Part shown: in pieces, positions 1 through 8,630 of the stretch
How positions within the stretch are numbered: the stretch's first letter is position 1
Layout of the letters: each line of letters starts with the position of its first letter
Assembly: GCF_902806695.1 (NCBI RefSeq)
Contig: NZ_CADCXN010000045.1
Location: 1-59,609, forward strand
Length of the DNA stretch: 59,609 nt
DNA from: Candidatus Methylobacter favarea
Lineage (GTDB): Bacteria; Pseudomonadota; Gammaproteobacteria; Methylococcales; Methylomonadaceae
Direction of reading: 5' to 3'
Notes under the pieces: model-generated
The model's database searches: none
Seen by the model: the letters and a program-made list of their open reading frames with translations, nothing else
Told to the model about the DNA's origin: nothing
Program-made: the position numbers and the translations under genes

Positions 1-46
1 TCAATTTCTGTAAAAACTTGGCTTGCAATTGGGGAGGAGTCCCTAT

Positions 47-157
47 ATGACTCGACGCGATTTCGTAAAGCCTGCATTTTCACTACGCAAAAAACGCTCC
101 GTGAAAACACATGCCCTATCGCTTCTGCTCGAGGCCTGTCTTGAAGTTTTCAACTGA
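47..157 (+). CDS. possible 36-aa ORF with a strong ribosome binding site
   Basis: A short open frame begins with ATG 9 bases after a GGGGAGGAG motif and ends at TGA, giving a 36-residue basic peptide (starts MTRRDFVKP, ends CLEVFN). I do not recognise it. The good Shine-Dalgarno is the only reason to list it. It could equally be chance, or a remnant of a gene truncated by mutation. It is convergent with the HEAT-repeat gene at 225-1205. Confidence 0.2.
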   Translation: MTRRDFVKPAFSLRKKRSVKTHALSLLLEACLEVFN

Positions 158-224
158 TTTTAGACTGATTTCGATAATACATTCGCAGCTTCCTGAGCAT
201 GGGAACCTTAATCAGAATCTTATT

Positions 225-1205
225 TCATGGCCTCGCATGTAAAGTCATGACTTGGTTGTAGGCCAACCGTGCCGCCTTGCGTACGTCAGGATCAGGATCC
301 TGAGCGGCTTGCGCGAGTGCGGCTTGCGCTGAAGGATCGGCGATTTCTCCCAATGCCAGCGCCGATTCCTTGCGCACATTGCTGACAGCGTGCCTGAGCA
401 GCTCGATGAGGGCAGGCACGGCGTTGTTATTTTTAATGCGACCGAGGCTGCGCGCCGCCCTTAGATTGACCTGCCAGTAGCTGTCTTCCAGGGCTGCAAT
501 CAGCGGTCCGACCAGCTCAGAAGAAGCGATTTTTGCCGCCACAGTCGCGGCTTCCTCGCGTACTTGCCAATCGGGGTCAGCCAGCGCGGAGGCAATGGCT
601 GTAAAGACGGCAGGGGCGGTGGCGAAACCCAGCGCACCGATTGCGGCCCGACGCACGCCCGGATCAGGGTCGTTTTTTGCCAGCAGGATAAGCTCAGGCT
701 GTGCGGCAGAAGCCTTGAGCCAACCCAGTACGGCTACGGCTTCCCGGCGAACGCCGGGATCAGGGTCGTATAATGCCTGGATGGCGGGCGCTCCGGCTGT
801 CGGCAGGCGCAATTCCCGCAGCCCGCGAAAAATGGCGGTGCGCACGCCGGCATCCGGATGGGATGAGCGATTAAGCAAAAGGTAACCGATGGCCTGGTTT
901 TTGACCGCGCTCAGCGACAGAGCGGCCGCTTCGCGCACGCTGGGATCGCTATCCTCCAGCGCCTTCAGCAAGCCTTCGACGACTTCGGGGCTGTCCCGGG
1001 ATTCAAGCGACTGGGCGGCTTCGAGTCGGACTTCGCCGGCAGCGTCGGTTAATGCCTGTATCAGGAGGGCTTCTGCGATGTCAGGGTCGGCTTCATCGAC
1101 TAAATCAATCAGGGCAATCCGCCTGACAGCGGCATCGCTATTGATCAAACGAGCCGCAAGGCCCGGGTCGAGTTCGGCAGGAAAGTTGATAGTTATCGTA
1201 TTCAT
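225..1205 (-). CDS. HEAT-repeat (PBS-lyase-like) protein at the end of the sulfonate operon
   Basis: A 326-residue protein made almost wholly of about nine to ten alpha-helical repeats of about 31 residues, with the recurring D-P-D-x-x-V-R-x-A-A signature of the HEAT/PBS-lyase-like family. Such repeats form a curved scaffold for protein binding and have no catalytic motif, so a direct enzymatic role is unlikely. The start is the ATG (MNTITINF) that overlaps the stop of the ferredoxin gene as ATGA. A longer reading to 1280 would run through the ferredoxin and lacks a ribosome site. Translational coupling to the ferredoxin and AprA-like flavoprotein suggests it assembles with or chaperones that redox pair. 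That role is inferred; the fold assignment is firm. Confidence 0.85.
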   Translation of the reverse strand: MNTITINFPAELDPGLAARLINSDAAVRRIALIDLVDEADPDIAEALLIQALTDAAGEVRLEAAQSLESRDSPEVVEGLLKALEDSDPSVREAAALSLSAVKNQAIGYLLLNRSSHPDAGVRTAIFRGLRELRLPTAGAPAIQALYDPDPGVRREAVAVLGWLKASAAQPELILLAKNDPDPGVRRAAIGALGFATAPAVFTAIASALADPDWQVREEAATVAAKIASSELVGPLIAALEDSYWQVNLRAARSLGRIKNNNAVPALIELLRHAVSNVRKESALALGEIADPSAQAALAQAAQDPDPDVRKAARLAYNQVMTLHARP

Positions 1206-1429
1206 CGCAGCAGATAGGGAATGTCCACATGAATCGCCTGCGTCGGGCAATCTTTTTCGCAGGGCAGGCAAAACCAGCATTCGTCATATTTCATGACCGC
1301 CTTGCCGGTGCTGAGGTCGATTGCGAGAACGTCGAGCGGGCAGGCGTTAATGCACACGGTGCAGCCTTTATCGGCGATGCATTTGTCCAGGTTGACTTTA
1401 ACCGGAAAATCGATGGGGTTGTAAGACAT
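1202..1429 (-). CDS. 2[4Fe-4S] ferredoxin-like subunit (AprB-like) partner of the flavoprotein
   Basis: A 75-residue ferredoxin with two cluster motifs: Cys17, Cys23, Cys26 and Cys30 (C-x5-C-x2-C-x3-C-P) and Cys51, Cys54, Cys57 and Cys61 (C-x2-C-x2-C-x3-C-P). The unusual C-x5-C spacing of the first motif resembles the beta subunit of adenylylsulfate reductases. The ATG lies 5 bases after a perfect AAGGAG; a GTG six bases upstream is less likely. It sits 10 bases after the flavoprotein stop and overlaps the HEAT gene by ATGA, so the three are probably made together. Its likely job is to carry electrons to or from the FAD of the flavoprotein. The substrate is not known. Confidence 0.85.
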   Translation of the reverse strand: MSYNPIDFPVKVNLDKCIADKGCTVCINACPLDVLAIDLSTGKAVMKYDECWFCLPCEKDCPTQAIHVDIPYLLR

Positions 1430-1438
1430 AGTCACTCC

Positions 1439-3169
1439 TTAAGTAGACGCGGCTTCTGATTTAATACGCAAATGCTGATAACTGTATTGTTCGGTCGCTT
1501 CGGGCGGGGCCAGGTAAGGTTCCAGCGGACGTTTGAACACCGTCATATCACCCGTCGGCGATTTTTTGACTTGCACATGCACTTGCCATTCGCCGCCGCC
1601 CGCTTCCGGGAAATCCTGGCGATAGTGATAAAGTCCCCAGCGGCTCTCGGTACGGAATAAAGAGGCGCTGGCGGCCATTTCGGCGCAATCCAGAATAAAA
1701 CTGACCTCGGCAGCCCGCATCAATTCATGCGGGTTGGATGCCGTCATCTGTTCCAGATCGGCGCGGATTTCTGCAAAGCGGGCGAGGCCCAATTCCATGC
1801 GCCGCGCCACTTTAGGCGGCTGTAGGTAATCGTTGACCAGACGCCGCAATTTGTATTCGACTTGCGCCGGAGCCCGACCATGCTGGCGCGTGAGCGGGGC
1901 AAAGATACGCTCGCGCTCGGCTTCCACCTGAACCTCATTGACTTCCCCCAGTTCGGCGGTAGCGCAGTATTCCGCTGCCGATTCGCCAGCCAGTCGGCCG
2001 TAGACGAACGCGCCCAGCATGTAGTTGTGCGGCACGCAGGCCAAGTCGCCGGCGGCATAAAGCCCAGCCACCGTGGTTTCGGCGCGCTCGTTCACCCACA
2101 CGCCGGAAGCGCTGTGGCCGCTGCACAGTCCGATTTCGGAAATGTGCATCTCCACCATATCCTGCCGGTAATCGGTGCCACGCCCTTCATGGAATCGGCC
2201 TCGGCTGGGGCGTTCATTGCTGTGCAGGATGGTCTCGATGTTGGCGATGGTTTCTTCGGCCAGGTGGTTGACCTTGAGGAACACCGGACCCTTGCCGCCG
2301 GCCAGTTCCTGGTAGAACTCCTGCATCATCTGCCCGCTCCAGTAATCGGATTCGATGAAGCGCTCGCCTTGGGCATTGACGGTGTAGCCGCCCATGGGGC
2401 CGGTGACATACGCGCAGGCCGGGCCGTTGTAATCCTTGATCAACGGGTTGATCTGGAAGCACTCGATGCCCGAAAGCTCCGCTCCGGCATGGTAAGCCAT
2501 GCTGTAACCGTCGCCGGCATTGGTGGGATTTTCGTAAGTGCCGAACATATAACCTGATGCGGGCAGACCCAGTCGGCCAGCCGCACCGGTGCACAGAATC
2601 ACCGCCTTGGCCCGGATCACCATGTAAGCGCCGCTGCGACAATCGAACGCCAGCGCCCTCGCTACCCGGCCGTCCGCGTTGGTAAGCACCCGGGTTGCGA
2701 CCAGACGGTTGGTGATATTTATCCGCGTTTGCTTCAGTTTCCGGTATAAAACTTTCTTGATGTCGTGTCCTTCCGGCATCGGCAGCACATATGTGCCCAT
2801 GTGATGTACTTTTTTCACCGCATAATCGCCGTTTTCGTCTTTCTCGAACTTGACGCCCCAGCTATCGAGCTCTTCGATCATCGAAAAGCTGTTTTCGGCA
2901 TAGGCGAACAGCGTTTTTTGGTTGACGATGCCGTCATTGGCGACGGTGATTTCCCTGACATATTGCTCAGGCGTCGCATAGCCCGGAATCACGGCGTTAT
3001 TGAGTCCGTCCATGCCCATGGAAATGGCTCCGCTACGCTTGACGTTGGCTTTCTCCAGCAGCAGGACTTTCAGTTCCGGATTTTTTTGTTTGGCTTTGAT
3101 CGCGGCCATCGGCCCTGCGGTGCCGCCGCCGATCACCAGCACATCTGTTTTTATTTCAACTGTATTCAC
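1439..3169 (-). CDS. AprA/FrdA-like FAD-dependent oxidoreductase
   Basis: A 576-residue flavoprotein of the succinate dehydrogenase/fumarate reductase/adenylylsulfate reductase alpha family. The N-terminal dinucleotide fold has G-G-G-T-A-G-P at residues 14-20, and the later A-A-G-D-L-A segment contacts FAD. It is shorter than SdhA and has no cytochrome b partner nearby; instead it is followed by an AprB-like ferredoxin. Lying at the end of an ssu (alkanesulfonate) operon, it is more plausibly a sulfur- or organosulfur-linked redox enzyme than fumarate reductase. There is no sat (ATP sulfurylase) nearby, which argues against classical APS reductase. Family confident, reaction unknown. Confidence 0.85.
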   Translation of the reverse strand: MNTVEIKTDVLVIGGGTAGPMAAIKAKQKNPELKVLLLEKANVKRSGAISMGMDGLNNAVIPGYATPEQYVREITVANDGIVNQKTLFAYAENSFSMIEELDSWGVKFEKDENGDYAVKKVHHMGTYVLPMPEGHDIKKVLYRKLKQTRINITNRLVATRVLTNADGRVARALAFDCRSGAYMVIRAKAVILCTGAAGRLGLPASGYMFGTYENPTNAGDGYSMAYHAGAELSGIECFQINPLIKDYNGPACAYVTGPMGGYTVNAQGERFIESDYWSGQMMQEFYQELAGGKGPVFLKVNHLAEETIANIETILHSNERPSRGRFHEGRGTDYRQDMVEMHISEIGLCSGHSASGVWVNERAETTVAGLYAAGDLACVPHNYMLGAFVYGRLAGESAAEYCATAELGEVNEVQVEAERERIFAPLTRQHGRAPAQVEYKLRRLVNDYLQPPKVARRMELGLARFAEIRADLEQMTASNPHELMRAAEVSFILDCAEMAASASLFRTESRWGLYHYRQDFPEAGGGEWQVHVQVKKSPTGDMTVFKRPLEPYLAPPEATEQYSYQHLRIKSEAAST

Positions 3170-3186
3170 AACATATTCCTCAATTT

Positions 3187-3849
3187 CTAAACATCAAGTT
3201 TTAATAGACGGACCGCATTGTCGAACAATACGGCATCTAATACCTGTTCGGTTAATCCCAGCGCCAAAAAATCCTCGACAGTCCGGCCCATGGCGCGGAA
3301 AGGATAAGACGTACCAAACAGCAATTGATCGCGCATAAAACCGTTGGTCGCCTCGACATACAAGCTTCCGCCCGGCAAAAAAATGTACATATCCGGAACC
3401 ACATAAACGTTCTGAGAACGGAACGCCACACCAATCATTTCGCCTACGTAAGGATAAAAACCGTGGTAACAAACGATAGATAAATTGGGACTCACCACCA
3501 GCGCCGTCCATGCCGGTTGCGAATAGATGTAAACGTTTTTGATCGGATTACCATTAGCCTTGGCAAGCAAGGCCGACAAGCCGGCCGTTGAGCCAAAATC
3601 GGTCGAGTTGCTGTTGAGATATTCCAGTGCTTTATTGCTGCCCTGGCTTTGCAGCCAGCGAACGGCTATACCGTCTTTTTTAAAATCCTGTTCCAGCCAG
3701 CCAAAATGTTTCAACACCAGGCTAGACGGTGAGTGGTAAGCCCAATCAACACGCAGTTCCTTGATCGGTTCATCTGCAAAACTACTGAATGACATAAACA
3801 TCAGGGCAACCGTTGCAAAAGACCGGATCAATTTCGGTTTGGTAGTCAT
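3187..3849 (-). CDS. in-frame hybrid: SsuA/TauA-like solute-binding N-terminus joined to an amidohydrolase C-terminus
   Basis: A 220-residue protein in two unrelated parts. Residues 1-25 are a signal peptide ending in FA-D. Residues about 26-122 match the first lobe of SsuA/TauA solute-binding proteins (SNKALEYLNS, IYSQPAWTALVV). From about residue 125 (base about 3475) the sequence becomes the C-terminus of a metal-dependent amidohydrolase of the amidohydrolase-2 type, including FGTSYPF and the final DNAVRLLKL. The second binding lobe and the metal-ligand-rich amidohydrolase barrel are both missing. The simplest reading is a deletion that fused two adjacent operon genes in frame. The product is probably non-functional as either parent, so this may be a pseudogene that keeps an open frame and downstream translation. 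Confidence 0.75.
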   Translation of the reverse strand: MTTKPKLIRSFATVALMFMSFSSFADEPIKELRVDWAYHSPSSLVLKHFGWLEQDFKKDGIAVRWLQSQGSNKALEYLNSNSTDFGSTAGLSALLAKANGNPIKNVYIYSQPAWTALVVSPNLSIVCYHGFYPYVGEMIGVAFRSQNVYVVPDMYIFLPGGSLYVEATNGFMRDQLLFGTSYPFRAMGRTVEDFLALGLTEQVLDAVLFDNAVRLLKLDV

Positions 3850-3988
3850 GTTTGTTCCTCTTGTGCTGCCGAAGTTACTCGGGCAGTCTTGTTTTGTCGA
3901 TCAGAATAAGTATAGGTGCGGATTTGCCGTCGGCAGGGTGTCCCGTCATCATTAAAATGACTAACTAACCGTGCCTCGATGCCTTGAT

Positions 3989-4867
3989 TTAATCGGAGGC
4001 GGCTGCAGTTTCAGAAGCATCCGGGGCCGTTAAAATGCGTTGTAAAATTTCCGCTTCCAATTGACATAATTGGGCGTTGCCTCGTTGCCGGGGGCGAGGC
4101 TGGTCTATGTCCAGGTCCAGATCGACTTTGCCTTGATCGAGCACAATGACCCGGTCGGCCAAGGCGACTGCTTCGGCAATATCATGGGTGACCAGAATCG
4201 CGGTGAAGCCGCTTTCAAGCCAGATCCGTTCAATCAGACTCTGCATCTCTATCCGCGTTAATGCATCAAGCGCGCCCAGCGGCTCATCCAGCAGTAATAA
4301 TCGGGGTTCGTGAACCAGAGAGCGCGCCAGGGCGACGCGCTGCCTTTGTCCGCCCGAAAGCACGGAAGGCCATTCCTCTGCACGTGTTTCCAGTCCGACC
4401 TGCTGCAAGGCATCCAGGGCCTTGGGAAACTGGTTTTTTTTAAGTCCCAGGCGCACATTGTTCATCACGCTGTGCCAGGGCAAAAGGCGCGCTTCCTGAA
4501 ACATGAAGCAGACATCTTCATTAAGTTTGTTATGCACTTTGCCATCGTAAAATACAGTGCCTTTATTCGGCTGCTCCAGGCCCGAGATCAACCTTAATAA
4601 GGTACTTTTGCCGCAGCCGCTGCGTCCGACAATCGCGATGAAAGAACCAGGTTCAATGGAAAGATCCAGATTTTCCAGTACCTGTAGGTCACCGAAGTGT
4701 TTGCTCAGGTTTTCTAGCCTGATTGTAATGCCGGGAACGGTGCTTGGATCCGTCGTTTTAACCGCCGTTATTTTAGGTTTGCTGCGGTCTTTGAGCATTT
4801 CTACAACAGGGCCCGGTTTAGAACCGGATAAAGGATTGACGCTAATTTGTTTCACAGGTAATGACAT
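3989..4867 (-). CDS. ssuB: aliphatic sulfonate ABC transporter ATP-binding protein
   Basis: A 292-residue ABC ATPase that powers sulfonate import with SsuA and SsuC. Walker A GRSGCGKST is at residues 81-89, followed by the Q-loop (FMFQEARLLPW), signature LSGGQRQR and Walker B LLLLDEPLGALD. The QEARLLPW stretch is typical of the nitrate/sulfonate/taurine subfamily. The N-terminus carries about 45 residues before the ABC domain that E. coli SsuB lacks; this extension is low-complexity and has no recognised motif. The ATG follows GGAGGA by 8 bases. It lies downstream of ssuC in the order ssuE-A-D-C-B. Confidence 0.93.
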   Translation of the reverse strand: MSLPVKQISVNPLSGSKPGPVVEMLKDRSKPKITAVKTTDPSTVPGITIRLENLSKHFGDLQVLENLDLSIEPGSFIAIVGRSGCGKSTLLRLISGLEQPNKGTVFYDGKVHNKLNEDVCFMFQEARLLPWHSVMNNVRLGLKKNQFPKALDALQQVGLETRAEEWPSVLSGGQRQRVALARSLVHEPRLLLLDEPLGALDALTRIEMQSLIERIWLESGFTAILVTHDIAEAVALADRVIVLDQGKVDLDLDIDQPRPRQRGNAQLCQLEAEILQRILTAPDASETAAASD

Positions 4868-4903
4868 GACTAATTCCTCCGGTATGAAAATCTGGCGGGT
4901 TCC

Positions 4904-5704
4904 TCAGCTATTCCTGAAGCCCGGGTGCCATTGAAGTAGTCGTAATTCCAATAAATGCGCGCCGGTATCGGCCAGTTTGCCCAACAAGGCATAAAGCAAG
5001 ATAGCCAGCACCACGACATCGGTCTGCATGAATTCACGCGCATTCATCGCCATATAGCCAATGCCTGAGGTGGTCGCAATGGTTTCGGCGACGATTAAGG
5101 TCAGCCACATAAAACCCAGTGCATAGCGCAGCCCAACCAGAATCGAAGGCAGCGCGCCCGGGAAGATCACCTGGCTGAACAATTGCCAGGGGCCAAGCCC
5201 ATAAACACGGCCCATTTCCAGCAATTGTGGATCGGCGGTCTTGATGCCGTGATAGGTATTGATGTAGATCGGAAAAAATACGCCCAGTGTGACGAGAAAT
5301 ATCTTGCCTTCCTCACCGATGCCAAACCAGATGATCACCAGTGGAATCAGCGCCAGATGCGGCACATTTCTGACCATTTGCAAGGTGGTGTCCAAAAAGC
5401 GATCAGCCGGCCGGACCAGGCCGTTGAGCAAGCCCAGAACCAAACCGATCACGCCGCCGTACAATAACCCCCAGCCTGCGCGCGCGGAACTGGTGGCAAT
5501 ATTGCTGGCCAGTTCGCCCGATAGCGTTAAATTGATCGCAGCGTGGACTATATCCGTTGGCGACGGCAGTATCCGTAAAGAAATCCAGCCATTGCGTGCG
5601 GCGATTTCCCAGAAGACGATCAGAAACGCCGGCAACAACCAGCCGGTGAGATTTTTTGTCAGCTTGAACCAGACAGACAAGGCAGCGATGCATAATTTTT
5701 TCAT
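4904..5704 (-). CDS. ssuC: aliphatic sulfonate ABC transporter permease
   Basis: A 266-residue inner-membrane permease with about six hydrophobic helices and the binding-protein-dependent transport signature around [24 protein letters not shown], the loop that docks on SsuB. The length matches E. coli SsuC (263 residues). The start codon overlaps the stop of ssuD as ATGA, indicating translational coupling. Together with SsuA and SsuB it should import C1-Cn alkanesulfonates, whose sulfite is then released by SsuD. Confidence 0.93.
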   Translation of the reverse strand: MKKLCIAALSVWFKLTKNLTGWLLPAFLIVFWEIAARNGWISLRILPSPTDIVHAAINLTLSGELASNIATSSARAGWGLLYGGVIGLVLGLLNGLVRPADRFLDTTLQMVRNVPHLALIPLVIIWFGIGEEGKIFLVTLGVFFPIYINTYHGIKTADPQLLEMGRVYGLGPWQLFSQVIFPGALPSILVGLRYALGFMWLTLIVAETIATTSGIGYMAMNAREFMQTDVVVLAILLYALLGKLADTGAHLLELRLLQWHPGFRNS

Positions 5705-6861
5705 GAGGCGGCTCCCCTTGATTCGGAAGTGACATCAACATGGCCGGTATCGCCTACCGGGCTTAAATGAACCACGGCGCCTTCCCTGGATTTTGCTAGA
5801 CTGACCGGCAACAACGGAAATAATAATTCAGCGACCCGGTAGGCTTCTTCCAGATGCGGGTAACCTGAAAGAATAAAATGTTCGATTCCCAGAGCGGCAT
5901 ATTCCTGCAAGCGGTTGACGACTGTTTGCGGATCGCCCACCAAGGCTGTGCCGGCGCCGCCGCGCACCAGGCCGACGCCAGCCCACAGGTTGGGCGAGAC
6001 CTCCAACGCTTCCCGGGTGCGCGAGCCGCCCCATTGAGTCAATTCCGCCATGCGCCGCTGGCCTTCGGAATCGGAGCGTTTGAAAGCCCGTTGGGCGCGC
6101 TCGATCGTAACGTCATCAACATGTTTGATCAGTTCCTCAGCGGCAGCCCAGGCTTCCGCTTCGGTTTCCCGCACGATAACGTGCAATCGGATGCCAAAGC
6201 TGACGGTTTTTCCGTGTTCTTTTGCGCGCGCCCGCACATCGGCAATTTTTTCGGCGACTTGCGCGGGCGGTTCGCCCCAGGTTAAATAGGCATCGACCTG
6301 CTCAGCGGCAAATATATGCGCGGCTGCAGAAGAGCCGCCAAAATAGAGCGGAGGGTGCGGTTTTTGAACCGGTGGGAACAGCAACCGTCCACCGTCAATT
6401 TTGAGATGTTTTCCTTCTAAGCTAACGTCTTTTCCTTCCAGCAATTGCCGCCAGATATCAAAAAATTCCTCGGCATGGTCATAGCGTTCATTGTGCGCTT
6501 GATAGATGCCGTCTCCCGCCAGCTCGGTTGCATCACCGCCAACGACGGCATTGATCAGCAGCCGCCCTTCGGAGAAGCGGTCCAGTGACGCAGTCATGCG
6601 GGCTGCTGCAGAGGGTGAAATCAGCCCCGGACGCAAAGCCACCAGAAATTTCAGTCGGCCGGTAACGGCGACTAGGGAGGATGCCACGATCCAGGCATCT
6701 TCGCAGGTTCTACCGGTGGGTACTAGCACGCCCTCATAGCCCAGTTCGTCCGCGGCGCGGGCGATTTGGGTCAAATAGTGATGATTGACGGGCCGGGCGT
6801 TGACGCTTGAGCCCAGATACCGCCCGTCACCGTGGGTAGGTAAAAACCAGAAAATTTTCAT
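5701..6861 (-). CDS. ssuD: FMNH2-dependent alkanesulfonate monooxygenase
   Basis: A 386-residue flavin-dependent monooxygenase of the bacterial luciferase-like fold. It cleaves alkanesulfonates with O2 and FMNH2 to an aldehyde and sulfite. The N-terminus [17 protein letters not shown] and the segments [19 protein letters not shown] (Cys53, equivalent to Cys54 of the E. coli enzyme) and NAVVGGD are diagnostic. The length matches E. coli SsuD (381). FMNH2 should come from the SsuE encoded three genes upstream. The ATG follows GAGGAATAAACA, and the end overlaps ssuC by 4 bases. The last 30 residues are poorly conserved and likely dispensable. Confidence 0.95.
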   Translation of the reverse strand: MKIFWFLPTHGDGRYLGSSVNARPVNHHYLTQIARAADELGYEGVLVPTGRTCEDAWIVASSLVAVTGRLKFLVALRPGLISPSAAARMTASLDRFSEGRLLINAVVGGDATELAGDGIYQAHNERYDHAEEFFDIWRQLLEGKDVSLEGKHLKIDGGRLLFPPVQKPHPPLYFGGSSAAAHIFAAEQVDAYLTWGEPPAQVAEKIADVRARAKEHGKTVSFGIRLHVIVRETEAEAWAAAEELIKHVDDVTIERAQRAFKRSDSEGQRRMAELTQWGGSRTREALEVSPNLWAGVGLVRGGAGTALVGDPQTVVNRLQEYAALGIEHFILSGYPHLEEAYRVAELLFPLLPVSLAKSREGAVVHLSPVGDTGHVDVTSESRGAAS

Positions 6862-6989
6862 TGTTTATTCCTCATAACTTTATGTGGGGGCTATGTCCTC
6901 GTCGCGATTCAGGCTAGGCTGATTTTAATCATGCGGCAAGATCGTAGCTCCGTGTGTTAATTTGCCTAAAAGCATGGCCAGGCTGAAAT

Positions 6990-7970
6990 TTATAGGGATT
7001 GCCTGACCGCATCTTTAACCACGATGGATTTGAGGATTAAGCCGATGTCATGGAGGGTGTCGGCAATTTTTTGCTGAGCGGCAATCACCTCCGGTGTCAG
7101 GTATTGGGGGCCATAGCCGCTTCGTCTTATGGCACGTTCCAGAATTTTCGCATCCACTCGGGTCGTGTCCGCAAGCGCTTTTGCGGCATCTGCCGGATTA
7201 GCTTCCACCCATTTGTCGGCTTTACGAACTTCTTCGAGAATGCTTTTGACAGCTTCCGGGTATTGATCGGTAAAAGCGCGTCTCGACAGATAGAAAGCAT
7301 GGTTATCGACGATACCCTCACCATCGGTCAAAGGCCGGGCGCCTGCCTGTATTTCTGCTGAAGCATAGAAGTAATCCCAGACCGACCAGGCATCGACATG
7401 GCCTTGTTCCAGCGCAGAGCGTGCATCGGCCGGGGCTAGATAGATGAGGATAATATCATTCAAAGTCAAGCTGGCTTTGGACAGCGCTTGAATCAGGAAA
7501 TAATGCGAGTTGGAGCCTTTGGCGACTGCGACCTTCTTGCCTTTTAACTCGGCCACGTTTTTTAAAGGCGAATCGCCTTTAACCAGCAAGCCCTCGCCTT
7601 TGGGTGAGGCTGGTTCATAGGCAACATAGACGATCGACGAACCGGCTGCCGCTTGGGCGAACACCGGCGGTGTTTCGCCGGTAATTCCGAAATCCACCTT
7701 GCCGGCGTTCATCGCTTCCAGCAAGGGTGGACCAAATTGAAATTCCGCCCAATTGACCTTGACACCATGCTCGTTTAGACGCTTTTCCAGTTCGCCGGTG
7801 GCTTTCAGAATAATCAAACTGCCATATTTTTGATAACCGACGGTAACTTCATCCGGCCAGCCTTTATCGGCGGCATGAGAAAATGCTGGGAATAATGACA
7901 AGCTGCTTGTTAATAAGGTAAGTAGAGCGATGAAAAGCAACGATTCATGAATGGATTCTCTTCTGGTCAT
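6990..7970 (-). CDS. ssuA: aliphatic sulfonate ABC transporter substrate-binding protein
   Basis: A 326-residue periplasmic binding protein. An N-terminal signal peptide (MTRRESIHES followed by a leucine-rich core, cleavage after SHA at about residue 33) precedes a SsuA-type domain: VTVGYQKYGSLIILKATGEL, FGPPLLEAMNAGKVDFG and GKKVAVAKGSN. The chosen ATG follows AGGA by 8 bases and gives a clean signal peptide. A longer reading from 8036 would overlap the ssuE stop as ATGA and add 22 residues, so it remains possible. This is the intact binding protein of the operon, in contrast to the hybrid gene at 3187-3849. Confidence 0.93.
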   Translation of the reverse strand: MTRRESIHESLLFIALLTLLTSSLSLFPAFSHAADKGWPDEVTVGYQKYGSLIILKATGELEKRLNEHGVKVNWAEFQFGPPLLEAMNAGKVDFGITGETPPVFAQAAAGSSIVYVAYEPASPKGEGLLVKGDSPLKNVAELKGKKVAVAKGSNSHYFLIQALSKASLTLNDIILIYLAPADARSALEQGHVDAWSVWDYFYASAEIQAGARPLTDGEGIVDNHAFYLSRRAFTDQYPEAVKSILEEVRKADKWVEANPADAAKALADTTRVDAKILERAIRRSGYGPQYLTPEVIAAQQKIADTLHDIGLILKSIVVKDAVRQSL

Positions 7971-8032
7971 AGTATTTTCCTGATCTGATGATGGTAAGTT
8001 TTTTGAAAAAAGGTGCTTTAGCTTTTGCATGG

Positions 8033-8605
8033 TCATGCCAAGCTTCTGTCCAAAAAGAGTACTTGATTTCTGATCAACCTGGCTTCATGCGCTAACGTAT
8101 CAACTTGTTCGTCAAACCTTAATGCAATTTCTTTATCAAGATTTAATTGCCCAAGACTATCTCTTTCAACCTGATAATCAGCGATATAGATGCCATTGAG
8201 CACTTGGGTTGCGCCCAGTGCAAACAGCACCGGTTTTAATGCGTAATCGATCGCGAGCAGGTGTTTATCCGAACTGCCCGTTGCAATCGGCAGCACAACC
8301 TTACCGGCTAAAGCTTTATGGGGCAGTAAATCCAATAAGGTTTTTAATGCGCCGGAATAAGCAGCCTTGTAAATGGGCGTGGCAATAATGACGCCAGTTG
8401 CTCTCTCAAGCTGATCAATAATTTTCTTTAAATGAGGGTTATTTTCTCCTGCTCCATAAACCAAATCGTGAGCCGGAATATCCCGCACGGAAAATAAATT
8501 TCCGGTTAGGCCTTGTGCTTCCGCCCGTGCTAGTGCCTTTTGTAGAAATTCAGTTGATTTCGAATTCAAAGCGGGACTACCCGCAATCGCTATAAGTTGG
8601 GTCAT
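8033..8605 (-). CDS. ssuE: NAD(P)H-dependent FMN reductase
   Basis: A 190-residue flavodoxin-fold reductase that supplies FMNH2 to SsuD. Features are the N-terminal MTQLIAIAGSPALNSKS phosphate-binding loop, TPIYKAAYSGALKTLLDLLP and ATGSSDKHLL, all typical of SsuE. E. coli SsuE has 191 residues. The ATG lies 10 bases downstream of AGGAG; a start at 8662 would add 19 residues lacking family similarity and would run into the end of the porin gene. First gene of the ssu segment, directly after the OprP-like porin. Confidence 0.94.
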   Translation of the reverse strand: MTQLIAIAGSPALNSKSTEFLQKALARAEAQGLTGNLFSVRDIPAHDLVYGAGENNPHLKKIIDQLERATGVIIATPIYKAAYSGALKTLLDLLPHKALAGKVVLPIATGSSDKHLLAIDYALKPVLFALGATQVLNGIYIADYQVERDSLGQLNLDKEIALRFDEQVDTLAHEARLIRNQVLFLDRSLA

Positions 8606-8630
8606 GTGTTTAATACTCCTGAATGATTCA

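Noticed and set aside
1439-3169. Reading the flavoprotein as fumarate reductase or succinate dehydrogenase
   Set aside because: No Sdh/Frd iron-sulfur or membrane subunits nearby; the partner is an AprB-like ferredoxin in a sulfonate operon.
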